Assembly (NCBI GenBank): GCA_050954285.1
Contig: JBPBPL010000006.1
Coordinates: 248,001-312,000 of the forward strand
Origin: Mucilaginibacter_A sp050954285
Lineage (GTDB): Bacteria > Bacteroidota > Bacteroidia > Sphingobacteriales > Sphingobacteriaceae
Direction: 5' to 3'
DNA: 64,000 nucleotides
Part shown: positions 1 to 8,677 of the stretch, in pieces
How positions within the stretch are numbered: position 1 is the stretch's first letter
Layout of the letters: each line of letters opens with the position of its first letter
Notes under the pieces: generated by a model
What the model was told of the DNA's origin: nothing
Databases searched by the model: none
Seen by the model: only the letters and a program-made list of their open reading frames with translations
Position numbers and translations under genes: made by a program

Positions 1-2
1 CT

Positions 3-65
3 GAATGCCGCCCGGAGGCGATCCGGCATTCTTGAGTTTTGGTTCTTTTGATCAAGTAAAAGAAC
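3..65. repeat. Two adjacent hairpins at the window edge
   Basis: GAATGCCG (3-10) pairs with CGGCATTC (24-31). GTTCTTTT (42-49) pairs with AAAAGAAC (58-65) around an 8-nt loop. Double-hairpin elements of this look are common after genes in Sphingobacteriaceae. It probably ends the gene to the left of the window or is a dispersed copy. The rest of 66-129 shows nothing recognisable. Confidence 0.45.
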
Positions 66-129
66 GTACAAGAAAAATAAACTTGAAGAAGATGCCTCGA
101 CAATCAGATAATATTAATTCCAAATCACT

Positions 130-1050
130 ATGTTAATCCTAAGAAATAAACTTATAACCATCTTCACTATTATAGCCGCCACAACTTCAGTAAAAGCACA
201 AGACCATCGTTTCGATCCGCCCTGGAACACGCCGCCGCAAAGCAAAGTGATGTTTACGGTTCCCGGTGTGGACAATGTGCCGGATTTATTCGGCGATATC
301 AACGATCCGCAACTGGTGGTTTTCTTTGCTGGAAACCAGTTTATGTGTATCGATGATCTGCTGTCGGCTTTCAAAAAGGAACATCCGCAGTACCAACGCA
401 TCTTTGCAGAAACGTTGCCTCCGGGAATTTTGGCCAAGCAGATTGAAGGCGGCTCAATTACCATCGGAAACATGCGCATCACCCTGAAACCTGATGTTTA
501 CACGGCAGGAAAAAGCCGCACGGACCAAATGCCGCAGTATTTTAGCAAAACAGAACCTTATGCGTACAACCGATTAGCCATTATGGTGCAAAAAGGCAAT
601 CCAAAACAGATTAAAGCTTTGAAAGATTTTGGCCGGAAAGAAGTCCGCATCAGTATGCCTAATCCGGAATGGGAAGGCATAGGCAAACGCATTGAAGAAG
701 CGTACGTAAAAGCTGGCGGTGAAACTTTGCGCAAAACCATTATGGAAGACAAGGTGAAAGATTCTACTACTTTTCTCACTCAAATCCATCACCGGCAAAC
801 GCCCATGCGCATTTTGTATAATCAAAGTGATGCCGCACCGGTTTGGTATTCGGAAGCTTTTTATCAGCAGCTGATTGGTCATCCAACGGAACTGATTGAG
901 ATTCCGGCCAGCGAAAACATTGCGGCCACCTACGTCGCTGGTCAGCTAAAAACGGCACCGCACTTGCAGGCAGCCAAAGATTTTATGGATTTTTTGGTGA
1001 GTGATACGGCGAAAGCCATTTATCGCAAATATGGGTTTACTACAAAATAG
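130..1050 (+). CDS. Periplasmic substrate-binding protein, molybdate/ModA-like
   Basis: This is a 306-residue exported protein with a signal peptide (about residues 1-23, ending SVKAQ). The body fits the type II periplasmic-binding fold of ModA-like solute receptors: an early ligand-contacting part, a middle stretch with LAIMVQKGNPKQIKALKDF as in the molybdate/tungstate group, and a C-terminal AKDFMDFLVSDTAKAIYRKYGF, the usual last helix of such proteins. No ABC permease or ATPase gene is nearby, so the ligand and partner are unknown. The family normally binds an oxyanion and delivers it to ModBC, but that is family knowledge and not shown here. The start at 130 gives a normal signal sequence. 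A hairpin terminator follows, so it is probably transcribed alone unless an upstream gene lies outside the window. Confidence 0.7.
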   Translation: MLILRNKLITIFTIIAATTSVKAQDHRFDPPWNTPPQSKVMFTVPGVDNVPDLFGDINDPQLVVFFAGNQFMCIDDLLSAFKKEHPQYQRIFAETLPPGILAKQIEGGSITIGNMRITLKPDVYTAGKSRTDQMPQYFSKTEPYAYNRLAIMVQKGNPKQIKALKDFGRKEVRISMPNPEWEGIGKRIEEAYVKAGGETLRKTIMEDKVKDSTTFLTQIHHRQTPMRILYNQSDAAPVWYSEAFYQQLIGHPTELIEIPASENIAATYVAGQLKTAPHLQAAKDFMDFLVSDTAKAIYRKYGFTTK

Positions 1051-1086
1051 AAATCAGCAATACTTCTTTTACCAGCATAAAATTCT

Positions 1087-1129
1087 AAACGCATCAATCA
1101 TTACTTTTAGTTATGGTTAATGCGTTTTT
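1087..1129 (+). terminator. Intrinsic terminator after the binding-protein gene
   Basis: AAACGCAT (1087-1094) pairs with ATGCGTTT (1120-1127), with further pairing inside the stem, and a T run follows. A copy of the dispersed motif (1060-1071) lies just upstream of the stem. Confidence 0.7.
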
Positions 1130-1185
1130 CTGATGAAAATGCCTCTGTTGTAAGCTTGATCTTTGGTTATCAAATCAAACAGATC

Positions 1186-1329
1186 ATGAAAACTTTACAA
1201 AACTTCACCCACCACGATTTTAGCCAAAAACAAATTTTGATTGGTGAAAAAATCATTGATAATGCCGCTGTAATTTTCGCTTTCGCTATGCTTCTTTTGC
1301 CCTTTGTTTTACTGCTTGCCCGGTTTTAA
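1186..1329 (+). CDS. Small single-pass membrane protein, unknown
   Basis: A 47-residue reading frame has a polar N-terminal half (MKTLQNFTHHDFSQKQ) and a C-terminal hydrophobic helix (about residues 26-46, rich in A, F and L). An in-frame ATG at 1120 would give 69 residues, but it lies inside the terminator stem and adds a sequence with no structure, so 1186 is preferred. It has no recognisable family. Its length and the lack of a clear ribosome site make it uncertain. It could be a small membrane-associated protein or chance coding. Confidence 0.4.
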   Translation: MKTLQNFTHHDFSQKQILIGEKIIDNAAVIFAFAMLLLPFVLLLARF

Positions 1330-1407
1330 TTGAGAAATAATTTGAGGTTTGAAAATTAAAATGTTGTATTAGCTTTATCCATCTTAGCATTAACCGATAC
1401 TTCTTTT

Positions 1408-2082
1408 ATGAACGAATTTTATCACTCATTTATCAACCTTGTTTTCATCGGCATTATTGCGCTGTTCCCGGTTATCAATCCTATTGGTTCTGCGTTCATC
1501 GTCAGTCCGTATTTTGTGGGCCTCAATAAAAAAGAAAAACGCAAAGTGGTGCAAAAAGTAAGTTTGTATGCTTTTTTAATTTGCGTGGTTTCCTTATTTG
1601 CCGGGCAATGGATATTAAAGCTTTTCGGTATTTCGATTCCGGTGATACAACTTGCGGGCGGCATTATGATCTGTAAAATTGGCTGGGAACTTTTGTCTTC
1701 CGATAAAACAACACAAGTGCAGGCAAATAATGCAGCATTGAATAATCCTGACACCGGATACGAGCATGTGGCCAGCAAGCTTTTTTACCCGATATCTTTT
1801 CCAATTACAACTGGTCCGGGCACCATTTCGGTACTTTTTACGCTGAGTGCGCACAGTGCGACCGATAATATGAACAGTTATCTTATCAATACTCTGGCTC
1901 TGCTGGTTTCGGTATTGGTAATGTGTACGCTGATTTATATTTTCTACTTCAACACCAAAACCCTGATTCATTTTCTGGGCGAAAACGGCGAAAATATTGT
2001 AAACCGGATCTCTGCTTTTTTAATATTTTGTGTAGGCTTGCAAATTGCTTTTACCGGCCTAAAAGTGCTTTTTAAATTCTGA
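1408..2082 (+). CDS. MarC family integral membrane protein
   Basis: A 224-residue polytopic membrane protein has six hydrophobic segments and the MarC/UPF0056 signatures: ALFPVINPIGSAFIVSPYF in the first third and PISFPITTGPGTISV at about residues 130-145. Family members are inner-membrane proteins once linked to multiple antibiotic resistance; their transport role is unsettled. The length is normal for the family. The start codon at 1408 overlaps the last base of a dispersed-motif copy (1397-1408), so the leader has little room for a normal ribosome site. The LysR-type gene begins 5 nt after the stop, which suggests co-transcription. Confidence 0.88.
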   Translation: MNEFYHSFINLVFIGIIALFPVINPIGSAFIVSPYFVGLNKKEKRKVVQKVSLYAFLICVVSLFAGQWILKLFGISIPVIQLAGGIMICKIGWELLSSDKTTQVQANNAALNNPDTGYEHVASKLFYPISFPITTGPGTISVLFTLSAHSATDNMNSYLINTLALLVSVLVMCTLIYIFYFNTKTLIHFLGENGENIVNRISAFLIFCVGLQIAFTGLKVLFKF

Positions 2083-2087
2083 TCCCG

Positions 2088-2984
2088 ATGTTTGATTTTC
2101 GTTTAAAAGTTTTTCGTACCGTGGCGCGCAGGCTCAATTTTACCAAAGCTGCCGCCGAACTTTTTATTACCCAGCCAGCCGTTACCAAACACATCAACGA
2201 GCTGGAATCGCATTTTAAAACTTCGCTTTTTGAGCGCAGCGGCAATAAAAAAATCGTGCTGACTTCTGCGGGACAAATTTTGCTGGATCATTCCGACTTG
2301 ATTTTCGATCAATACCAGGAACTGGAATTTGACATGAATTTACTGACCGAAACGCACAACGGTACGCTTCGCATTGGCGCAAGCACCACCATTTCGCAAT
2401 ATATTATCCCGGCAATTCTGGCTGAGTTTCACAAAAAATTCAAAGATGTAAAAGTCTATCTCGCCACTGGAAATACCGAAGATATCGAACAGCAACTCCT
2501 TAATAAAGAGCTGGATATGGGCGTTATTGAAGGTATTTCCCGCAATCCGCAGTTAAAATACGAGGAGTATTTGCAGGATGAACTGGTGCTTGTGGCAGCT
2601 CTAAATAATACTTCAGTAAAAAAGGATACGATCTTTCCGCAGGAATTAAAAAACTTTCCGGTAGTACTGCGCGAACCAGGCTCGGGAACCTTGGATGTGA
2701 TTGCCCATGCGTTAAAAGCGCACGAAGTGAAACTGGCCGATCTGCAGGTAGAAATGCAGCTGGGCAGCACCGAAAGCATCAAATCGTATCTTTTACACAG
2801 CAATTGCCTGGCATTTTTATCAGTATACTCGATTTTAAAGGAACTGAAAACCGGCGAGTGCCGGATCATCGATATAGAAGATTTATTTATTGAGCGGCCA
2901 TTTTATTTTATCCAGCAACATGGGCAGCCCGCGCAACTTGCAGAACTTTTTATGCGCTTTGCCAAAACCCATAAACCGAATTAA
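2088..2984 (+). CDS. LysR-family transcriptional regulator
   Basis: This 298-residue LysR-type regulator has an N-terminal winged helix-turn-helix at about residues 1-62 (FRTVARRLNFTKAAAELF, then QPAVTKHINELE), a linker helix, and a substrate-binding domain from about residue 90 (TLRIGASTTISQYIIPAIL). That architecture and length are standard. The effector is not evident; the binding domain resembles the CysB/CbbR-like subgroup only in general form. It sits 5 nt downstream of the MarC gene on the same strand, and LysR regulators often control an adjacent gene, so MarC or the convergent VIT gene are possible targets by inference only. Confidence 0.9.
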   Translation: MFDFRLKVFRTVARRLNFTKAAAELFITQPAVTKHINELESHFKTSLFERSGNKKIVLTSAGQILLDHSDLIFDQYQELEFDMNLLTETHNGTLRIGASTTISQYIIPAILAEFHKKFKDVKVYLATGNTEDIEQQLLNKELDMGVIEGISRNPQLKYEEYLQDELVLVAALNNTSVKKDTIFPQELKNFPVVLREPGSGTLDVIAHALKAHEVKLADLQVEMQLGSTESIKSYLLHSNCLAFLSVYSILKELKTGECRIIDIEDLFIERPFYFIQQHGQPAQLAELFMRFAKTHKPN

Positions 2985-3011
2985 TGGAAACGGATATTAA
3001 AGTTGTAGCTG

Positions 3012-3707
3012 CTAATGGTTGTTAATCAGTTTGGCCAGCAAAAATGCTGCAGCAGCGGCCAAAGCACCAATAACCACTACTTTTAACGCGCCCGCAACAG
3101 GCGGCTGCCCGGTCAGTTTACTTTTAAAATAGCCGAAAATAAACAGTGCCACAAGTGTAATGGCACATGAATAGTAGAGTGCTTGCCTGGTATCGTGCGC
3201 AAACAAATAAGGGCTTAGCGGAATAATGCCGCCGACAACGTAAGATAAACCAATGGTGAAAGCACTTTTGCCGGGGCGGTTTGGATTGGGTTTTTCAAGG
3301 CCAAGCTCATACTTCATCATAAAATCAACCCATTTGGTTTTGTCTTTGGCCATTTCTTCGGCCACTTGGTGTTGCAATCCGGCAGACAGGCCAAAACTGG
3401 CAAATACTTCTTTTACCTCCTGTTTTTCCTGTTCGGGCACGCGTTCTACTTCGTCGTATTCTCGTTTTAATTCAGAGTGGTAATGATCTGCATCTGTTCG
3501 GCCGGCCAAAAATCCACCTAAACCCATCGCTATTGAACCGGCCACAATTTCGGCCATTCCGGCAGTTACCACGATATTAGAAGCATTTACTGCACCACTT
3601 AAACCGGCAGCCAGCGCGAAAGGAACCGTTAAACCATCAGACATGCCAATTACGATATCCCGAAGTGTTTCCGAACTGTTAACATGATGTTCCTGGTGCA
3701 TCATCAA
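3012..3707 (-). CDS. VIT/CCC1 family iron-manganese transporter
   Basis: A 231-residue membrane protein of the vacuolar iron transporter (VIT1/CCC1) family. It opens with HQEHHVNSSETLRDIVIGMSD, as in the family, with the DGLTVPFALAAGL first-helix signature at about residues 24-37. It then has a second hydrophobic pair, a charged cytosolic segment (residues 75-150, rich in E, where the family binds metal) and three C-terminal helices. The family exports Fe(II) or Mn(II) from the cytosol. Three ATGs run together at the start; 3707 is the first. A dispersed-motif copy lies 12 nt upstream (3719-3730), and another is inside the gene (3404-3415). It converges with the LysR gene. Confidence 0.88.
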   Translation of the reverse strand: MMMHQEHHVNSSETLRDIVIGMSDGLTVPFALAAGLSGAVNASNIVVTAGMAEIVAGSIAMGLGGFLAGRTDADHYHSELKREYDEVERVPEQEKQEVKEVFASFGLSAGLQHQVAEEMAKDKTKWVDFMMKYELGLEKPNPNRPGKSAFTIGLSYVVGGIIPLSPYLFAHDTRQALYYSCAITLVALFIFGYFKSKLTGQPPVAGALKVVVIGALAAAAAFLLAKLINNH

Positions 3708-4068
3708 AAATAAGCCCTTAAAAGAAGCATTGTAGTTAATTTATGCAATTTAGCATTGGTCTTATCTTAAACGCAGTTACTTATTTAACCGGATCGCCTT
3801 CCATAATATTATCGCTGGAGTTTCAATATTTCAGGTGATAAAAGAAGTATAGACAATAACCTGAACCAGCTTTAACCAGGCTGTTAATAGAAGGAATACC
3901 GGAAGTGTTTGTAGTTTTCATTTTGCCTTTTTAGGTAAAACTTTAAGTTACCAATTACTTCGTTATGCTGTTTTTAATTTAATTGGTAACTTTAATTTTG
4001 CAAGGTCATTTTCAAGGAAATAAATTATTTTCCCTGTAAGCTTGCCTGTTTAGTACGATTATTTTTTC
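3708..4068 (+). promoter_or_regulatory. Intergenic region with -7-like box at 3993-4000
   Basis: This 361-nt divergent region has no supported gene. It holds three exact dispersed-motif copies (3719, 3839, 3965). TAATTTTG (3993-4000) matches the Bacteroidota -7 element TAnnTTTG and would serve the histidine kinase gene. A TTTG at -33 is not evident, so the promoter is tentative. Confidence 0.4.
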
Positions 4069-6093
4069 ATGAACCCAGCTCATATCCTTTTAAGCAGCGA
4101 TGAACTGCTTCAAATTTTATCTTTTTCTCCAAACGCGACTGCGATTTATACCGGTCCAGACCTGCTCATACAATCAGCAAATGAGACAATGGTGCGTTTT
4201 TGGGGAAAAGGTCGCGAGGTGATCGGGCAGACTTTGGAGCAGGCCATACCTGAACTTGCCGGGCAGCCTTTTTTCTGCCTTTTGCATGAGGTTTACCAAT
4301 CGGGCGTTACCTATGAGGCCAGTAACATGCCTGCAACTCTTATGGCAGGAGGGCGCTTACAAACCTTTTATTATGACTTTGTTTACCGCGCGATCAAAGG
4401 CGATGACGGAAAAGTATATGCCATCCTGAATACCGCAACGGACGTAACAGAAAGGATTTTGGCTCAGCAGGCCCAGGCACAACTTGGGGAAAAGCAGGCT
4501 GCCCTGGAAAGGGAGCAGGTACTGAACGAGGAGCTGGCAGTTGCCAACGAAGAGCTACATGCGATTAATGAGGAGCTGCACGAATCACAATACAGGCTGG
4601 AGTTGCTTAACCAGGAACTGGAAATTAGGGTGGAAAGCCGTACGGCAACCCTGGCCAGGAGCGAGATCCGGACACGTGCGCTACTTAGTGCGACCCCGGT
4701 TGCCCTTGCCGTACTCACAGGTAGCGACTACCGGATCGAATCAGCTAACAATAAGATGCTGGAATTATGGAAAAAAGGATCATGGGTTATCGGACAGCCG
4801 CTAACGGATGCCCTGCCCGAACTTAGGGGCCAGCTGTTTCTCCAGTTATTAACCCGGACATTTGACAGCGGAGAGCCTTTTTTTGGGAGTGAAGGAAAAG
4901 CAGATATGGGTCGTAACAGCTTTCAAAAGCACGGTTATTATAATACTTTGCTGCAGCCAGTCATGGACGACAGTGGCAAAACCCTTAGTATCGTGATGGT
5001 GGCAACAGATGTAAGCGAGCAGGTTATGGCCCGGCGGAAGCTGCAACGCTCGGAGGAGATGCTTCGTTTTTCATTAGATGCAGGCAATATCGGCACCTGG
5101 TATATTAACCTGGAAACCCAGGAATTTACATCTTCAATACGCCTAAAAGAACTTTTTGGTTATTATCCAAACGAAGAATTGTCTTACCAGGCTGCCATAA
5201 ATCAGATTACGGAAGAATTTCGGGAAAAGGTCTTGGCTGCCATAGAAGCGGCGGCCACTAAAAACGTGCTTTTCCAGATGGAGTACCAGATCAGGGGCTA
5301 TCATGACCAGCGGTTGAGGTGGGTCAAGGCATCTGGTAGAACACTGCCTGACGAATCCGGCAGACCTGCTTTTTTTACTGGGGTGATGATCGATATTACC
5401 GAGCAGAAGCAGGACGAGCAGCGCAAAAATGACTTTATCGGTATGGTAAGCCATGAGCTAAAAACTCCGCTGACTTCGCTCAGTGGTTACGTGCAGCTGC
5501 TGGCAGGGCAGGCCAAAAAAGCAGAAGACAAGTTAACAGGAGTTTTACTGGATAAAGCAATGGTGCAACTTAAAAAAATGGGTACGATGATTAACGGTTT
5601 TCTAAATCTGTCGCGTCTGGAATCCGGGAAGATCCATTTGGAGATGCAAAGCTTCGACTTTGACCGGTTGATTGGAGAAATGATGGACGAAGTCCGGCTC
5701 ACCGTTTCTACCCATACCTTGGCCTTTGATTCCTGTAAACCTGTTATAATCCGGGCCGACCGGGACAAAATTGCAAGCGTTATTTCCAACCTGCTCAGTA
5801 ATGCCTTGAAATATTCTCCGCAGGGCGGGCAGGTGAGCATCACCTGCGAAACTAAAGACAGCGAGGTTTGGTTAGGGGTAAAAGATGAAGGCATCGGTAT
5901 CGAGCCTCAGCATTTGGATAAGTTGTTTGACCGTTTTTACCGGGTCGAAAGCCTGCGTACTCAAACCGTCTCGGGCTTTGGCATTGGCTTATACCTGTGC
6001 TCGGAAATAATTGAGCGGCACCAGGGGCGGCTTTGGGTAGAAAGCACACCCGGCCTAGGTTCTACCTTTTATTTTAGCCTGCCAAATGAGTAA
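4069..6093 (+). CDS. Triple-PAS sensor histidine kinase
   Basis: This 674-residue cytosolic-type kinase has no membrane segment. In order it has PAS (about 10-125), a long E/Q-rich coiled coil (128-190), a second PAS (195-315), a third PAS/PAC (325-445), HisKA with SHELKTPL and His462, and a full HATPase_c. The ATPase shows the N box (ISNLLSNALKYSP), G1 (DEGIGIEP), F box (LFDRFYRV) and G2 (GFGIGLYL). It should autophosphorylate and pass phosphate to a separate response regulator; none is adjacent. The signal is likely a small ligand, redox state or light sensed by the PAS domains. The convergent neighbour is a GAF-PAS protein with a related H box but no ATPase. Confidence 0.92.
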   Translation: MNPAHILLSSDELLQILSFSPNATAIYTGPDLLIQSANETMVRFWGKGREVIGQTLEQAIPELAGQPFFCLLHEVYQSGVTYEASNMPATLMAGGRLQTFYYDFVYRAIKGDDGKVYAILNTATDVTERILAQQAQAQLGEKQAALEREQVLNEELAVANEELHAINEELHESQYRLELLNQELEIRVESRTATLARSEIRTRALLSATPVALAVLTGSDYRIESANNKMLELWKKGSWVIGQPLTDALPELRGQLFLQLLTRTFDSGEPFFGSEGKADMGRNSFQKHGYYNTLLQPVMDDSGKTLSIVMVATDVSEQVMARRKLQRSEEMLRFSLDAGNIGTWYINLETQEFTSSIRLKELFGYYPNEELSYQAAINQITEEFREKVLAAIEAAATKNVLFQMEYQIRGYHDQRLRWVKASGRTLPDESGRPAFFTGVMIDITEQKQDEQRKNDFIGMVSHELKTPLTSLSGYVQLLAGQAKKAEDKLTGVLLDKAMVQLKKMGTMINGFLNLSRLESGKIHLEMQSFDFDRLIGEMMDEVRLTVSTHTLAFDSCKPVIIRADRDKIASVISNLLSNALKYSPQGGQVSITCETKDSEVWLGVKDEGIGIEPQHLDKLFDRFYRVESLRTQTVSGFGIGLYLCSEIIERHQGRLWVESTPGLGSTFYFSLPNE

Positions 6094-6223
6094 GCGAGGC
6101 GGCATTTAAACAAAGAAAGGGGTTTAAACAGTTAGTCTTCTATCAAAAAAGATGCTGGAGATCAAAGGGTTTAGATAATAGTTCGTTTGATAGCTAAAAA
6201 AGTTTAAATCCACTTATCCTGCG

Positions 6224-7309
6224 TTACTCCGTGTAATCATTGATGCTTCTGATTTTCTCGTCAAGTTCCTGGGCGGCCTTATTCAGCATCAACATATCTT
6301 CTTTGTTATAAATGTAATCTTCGTCCATAAAAATGTTCATCAGGCCGAGGATCGAAGCAACCGGCCTACGCATTTCATGCGACTGAATGTAAGCTATTTT
6401 TTTAAGCGATTCGTTTTGTGCCAGCACCTTTTGTTCCTGTTCCATCCTTTTAGTAATATCGGTGGCGTCATAAGATACGCCGATAATTTCTCCGTCAGGG
6501 CCACAGGCCGGTGCAAAAGTTAACGACCACCAGATACTTTGCGTTCCGTAAGTGAACTGCTTTTCCGCTTGAAAGGAAATACCTGTCAAAGCATTATGGC
6601 AATTAGTAACGAAGGCACGTGCGTGTTCCGGATGGATATAATCCGTCACGATCATGTCAGTGGTTAATTTAGTCCCATAGGCTTTTTCTACAAACCGGCT
6701 GGTTGCTTTGTTAAAGGCCAGCACTTCCAGGTCCTTGCCTAACAGCAAATGACAGGCGCTCGAGCTTTCAAAGTAAGAACGCAACTTGATTTCTGCATCT
6801 TTAGCAGTTAGGAACTGCTCTTTCATAATGCTCAAACTGGCATCAAATTCGAGCAAATGAATCACCTGTTTGGACAGTGCTTGGAGCATTTCCTGCTGAT
6901 CGTTGTTGAGTTCTTTGGCTTCTTTCCCAATAACGCACAGGCTTCCCAGGTTGTGCCCGTCCTGAGTGGTGATGGGCGAGCCAGCATAAAAGCGGATACC
7001 TGGTCCACTGGTAACCAGGGGATTGTTTGCAAAGCGCATGTCCTGCAAAGCATCAGGCACCACCATCACGCCCTGCTGCTCGATAGCATGATTGCAAAAG
7101 GCATCTTCTCTATGGGTTGTTTTCAGATCAGAACCAAACTTAAATTTAACGTACTGGGTATCTTTGTCCAAAAGCGTAATCAAAGCCGTTGGTGTCTGGC
7201 AGATTCTGGCGGCCAAATTCACAATCTCCTGCAGCTCTTTTTCTTTGCTGAATTCCAGGTTTAAAAAACGGTTAACAGCCGCTATCCGCTCCAGTTCCTT
7301 TTCAGGCAT
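6224..7309 (-). CDS. GAF-PAS protein ending at an H-box helix (no ATPase domain)
   Basis: This 361-residue soluble protein has a GAF domain (about 20-160; FYAGSPITTQDGHNLGSLCV signature), a PAS/PAC (about 180-300; GEIIGVSYDATDIT), and then a dimerisation helix with AYIQSHEMRRPVASILGL. The candidate phospho-acceptor is His311. It stops 50 residues later with no N, G1 or G2 boxes. HE-RRP proteins of this kind occur in Bacteroidota. It could be phosphorylated in trans, or be a pure dimerising sensor. The ending is a clean stop, and I saw no ATPase remnant in the 130 nt downstream. It shares strand with the BLUF gene 189 nt upstream, so the two may act together. Confidence 0.85.
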   Translation of the reverse strand: MPEKELERIAAVNRFLNLEFSKEKELQEIVNLAARICQTPTALITLLDKDTQYVKFKFGSDLKTTHREDAFCNHAIEQQGVMVVPDALQDMRFANNPLVTSGPGIRFYAGSPITTQDGHNLGSLCVIGKEAKELNNDQQEMLQALSKQVIHLLEFDASLSIMKEQFLTAKDAEIKLRSYFESSSACHLLLGKDLEVLAFNKATSRFVEKAYGTKLTTDMIVTDYIHPEHARAFVTNCHNALTGISFQAEKQFTYGTQSIWWSLTFAPACGPDGEIIGVSYDATDITKRMEQEQKVLAQNESLKKIAYIQSHEMRRPVASILGLMNIFMDEDYIYNKEDMLMLNKAAQELDEKIRSINDYTE

Positions 7310-7498
7310 AGATAAATATTATAAACATAAATGAAACTTAAAAATTACTGATTATCAGGTATAAAAGCACGATGGTTTCTTTATACGTTTAGTTTTATTT
7401 TTAAGCCCGTTTTTATATTTAAAAAGCACGGATTCTTTGCTAGCAGAAAATCATCCTGAAAACAGCAGCATTATTTACGGTAGTTGCCGAAGTACGCC

Positions 7499-7957
7499 TT
7501 ACTTAATTTTACTGCTTAAATTAATGGTATAGAATGATTTAAGAAAATTTAGGGGCATATTTAGTTTTTGCCGGTTTGCGTTACTTAAAAAAGTATCATT
7601 CAGTTCAAAATATCCTGGGTTTGTTTTATATTCTTCCCCATCCATAGCAGCAAACCCCATCGTCCACGTTGCAAAATTTCTTTTTTTAGCATTGGCCTCG
7701 TTGAGCACAATTAGATGATGGTGCCTATTATCTATTCTGATTTTTTCAAAGATGCTTCTTATTTCGCCTTCTGGGCCTTCCAGTACCTGAATAAATTTTC
7801 CCTGGTTTACATTCTGGATCTCTGCACGAATATAAAGCAGCATCCCGGTAATGCCATGTGTTTCGTTCCAGCTCCGGGAATCTTTCAGTAAAGTCAGCAG
7901 CTCTTCCTGCTGCATCGGCTTAGTTGTTGTACTAAAATAAATCAGTGAAAAAATCAT
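7499..7957 (-). CDS. BLUF-domain blue-light sensor
   Basis: This 152-residue protein is a BLUF domain plus a short C-terminal extension. BLUF proteins bind FAD and sense blue light through a Tyr-Gln hydrogen-bond switch. The key residues are visible: Tyr7 in SLIYFS, Asn31 in SWNETHGITGMLLY, Gln57 in FIQVLEG, and Trp98/Met100 in ATWTMGF. There is no attached effector domain, so signalling must be through a partner. The GAF-PAS gene next downstream on the same strand is the obvious candidate by position. A short BLUF of this length is typical. Confidence 0.93.
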   Translation of the reverse strand: MIFSLIYFSTTTKPMQQEELLTLLKDSRSWNETHGITGMLLYIRAEIQNVNQGKFIQVLEGPEGEIRSIFEKIRIDNRHHHLIVLNEANAKKRNFATWTMGFAAMDGEEYKTNPGYFELNDTFLSNANRQKLNMPLNFLKSFYTINLSSKIK

Positions 7958-8677
7958 CAGTTAATTACGAAAAACCAGGAAAAAACACACAGAGGCAGAG
8001 TTTGCATAAACAAAACAATTACTGGCTAAATGCTTAACATTTGTTTAGAATGCAAAAAACAGAATTTATAGTGATAAAAGAAGCATTACAATTTTATTTG
8101 ATAATAATTTAAACAGGCGCTTCCTGATTTTGCCTATAGCATTTGTTAATTATATAATTTACTTAAAGCTCTACCACTCGCCTTACTTTTAAAACTTTCC
8201 CTTTAGCTCATGGCTGGTATGAATAATGAGATTTTAAAAGAGGTGATCCTTAAAAACTTTAGCAAATTAAAACTCAGGCGCTAAAAGCCTGTTCAAATTT
8301 CATTCGGTTTTTCGATGCTTCTTTTATCACCCAAAAACCATGAGTTCGTTTTATTTTTGTATCGAATTGTTTTATACACAGATTTATACTCAAACATGAA
8401 CTACTAAAGTGCAAGCTTAAATAAGATATGGTAAACTGGCTTAAAAGCTCCGTTAAATACTTTCTGATTTTTAGAGGCTACATTTTTCAAACTATCGCGG
8501 ATCTGGTAAATAACGTTTACAAACTTTTCATCTTAAAACCTGCCGAATATCCGCATAATGAAATGGGCAAAACTTAGTTTATTATTTTTTTTCATTTCAC
8601 AAATTTTAACATAATCTAATTATAGAAAATTCTTAAAAACACTTAGCTATTTTTAACTTACGCTCCTCAAAAAACGA
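7958..8677. other. 720-nt gap with two motif copies and no secure gene
   Basis: This divergent region between BLUF and moxR has dispersed-motif copies at 8075-8086 and 8315-8326 that face each other. One short reading frame (8428-8577) is listed separately. A 24-codon frame at 8210-8284 has no support. The A/T-rich last 100 nt probably hold the moxR promoter, but I cannot fix the boxes. Confidence 0.5.
8428..8577 (+). CDS. Possible 49-residue amphipathic peptide
   Basis: The frame runs ATG to TAG for 49 residues, beginning MVNWLKSSVKYFLIF, with alternating basic and hydrophobic residues over the first 37 and a polar tail (PAEYPHNEMGKT). It has no known family. The sequence looks more protein-like than most chance frames here, but there is no clear ribosome site and it is short. 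It could equally be non-coding leader of the Bat operon. Confidence 0.28.
   Translation: MVNWLKSSVKYFLIFRGYIFQTIADLVNNVYKLFILKPAEYPHNEMGKT

Noticed and set aside
1120..1185. Upstream start for the small membrane protein
   Set aside because: It would begin inside the terminator stem and adds no recognisable sequence.
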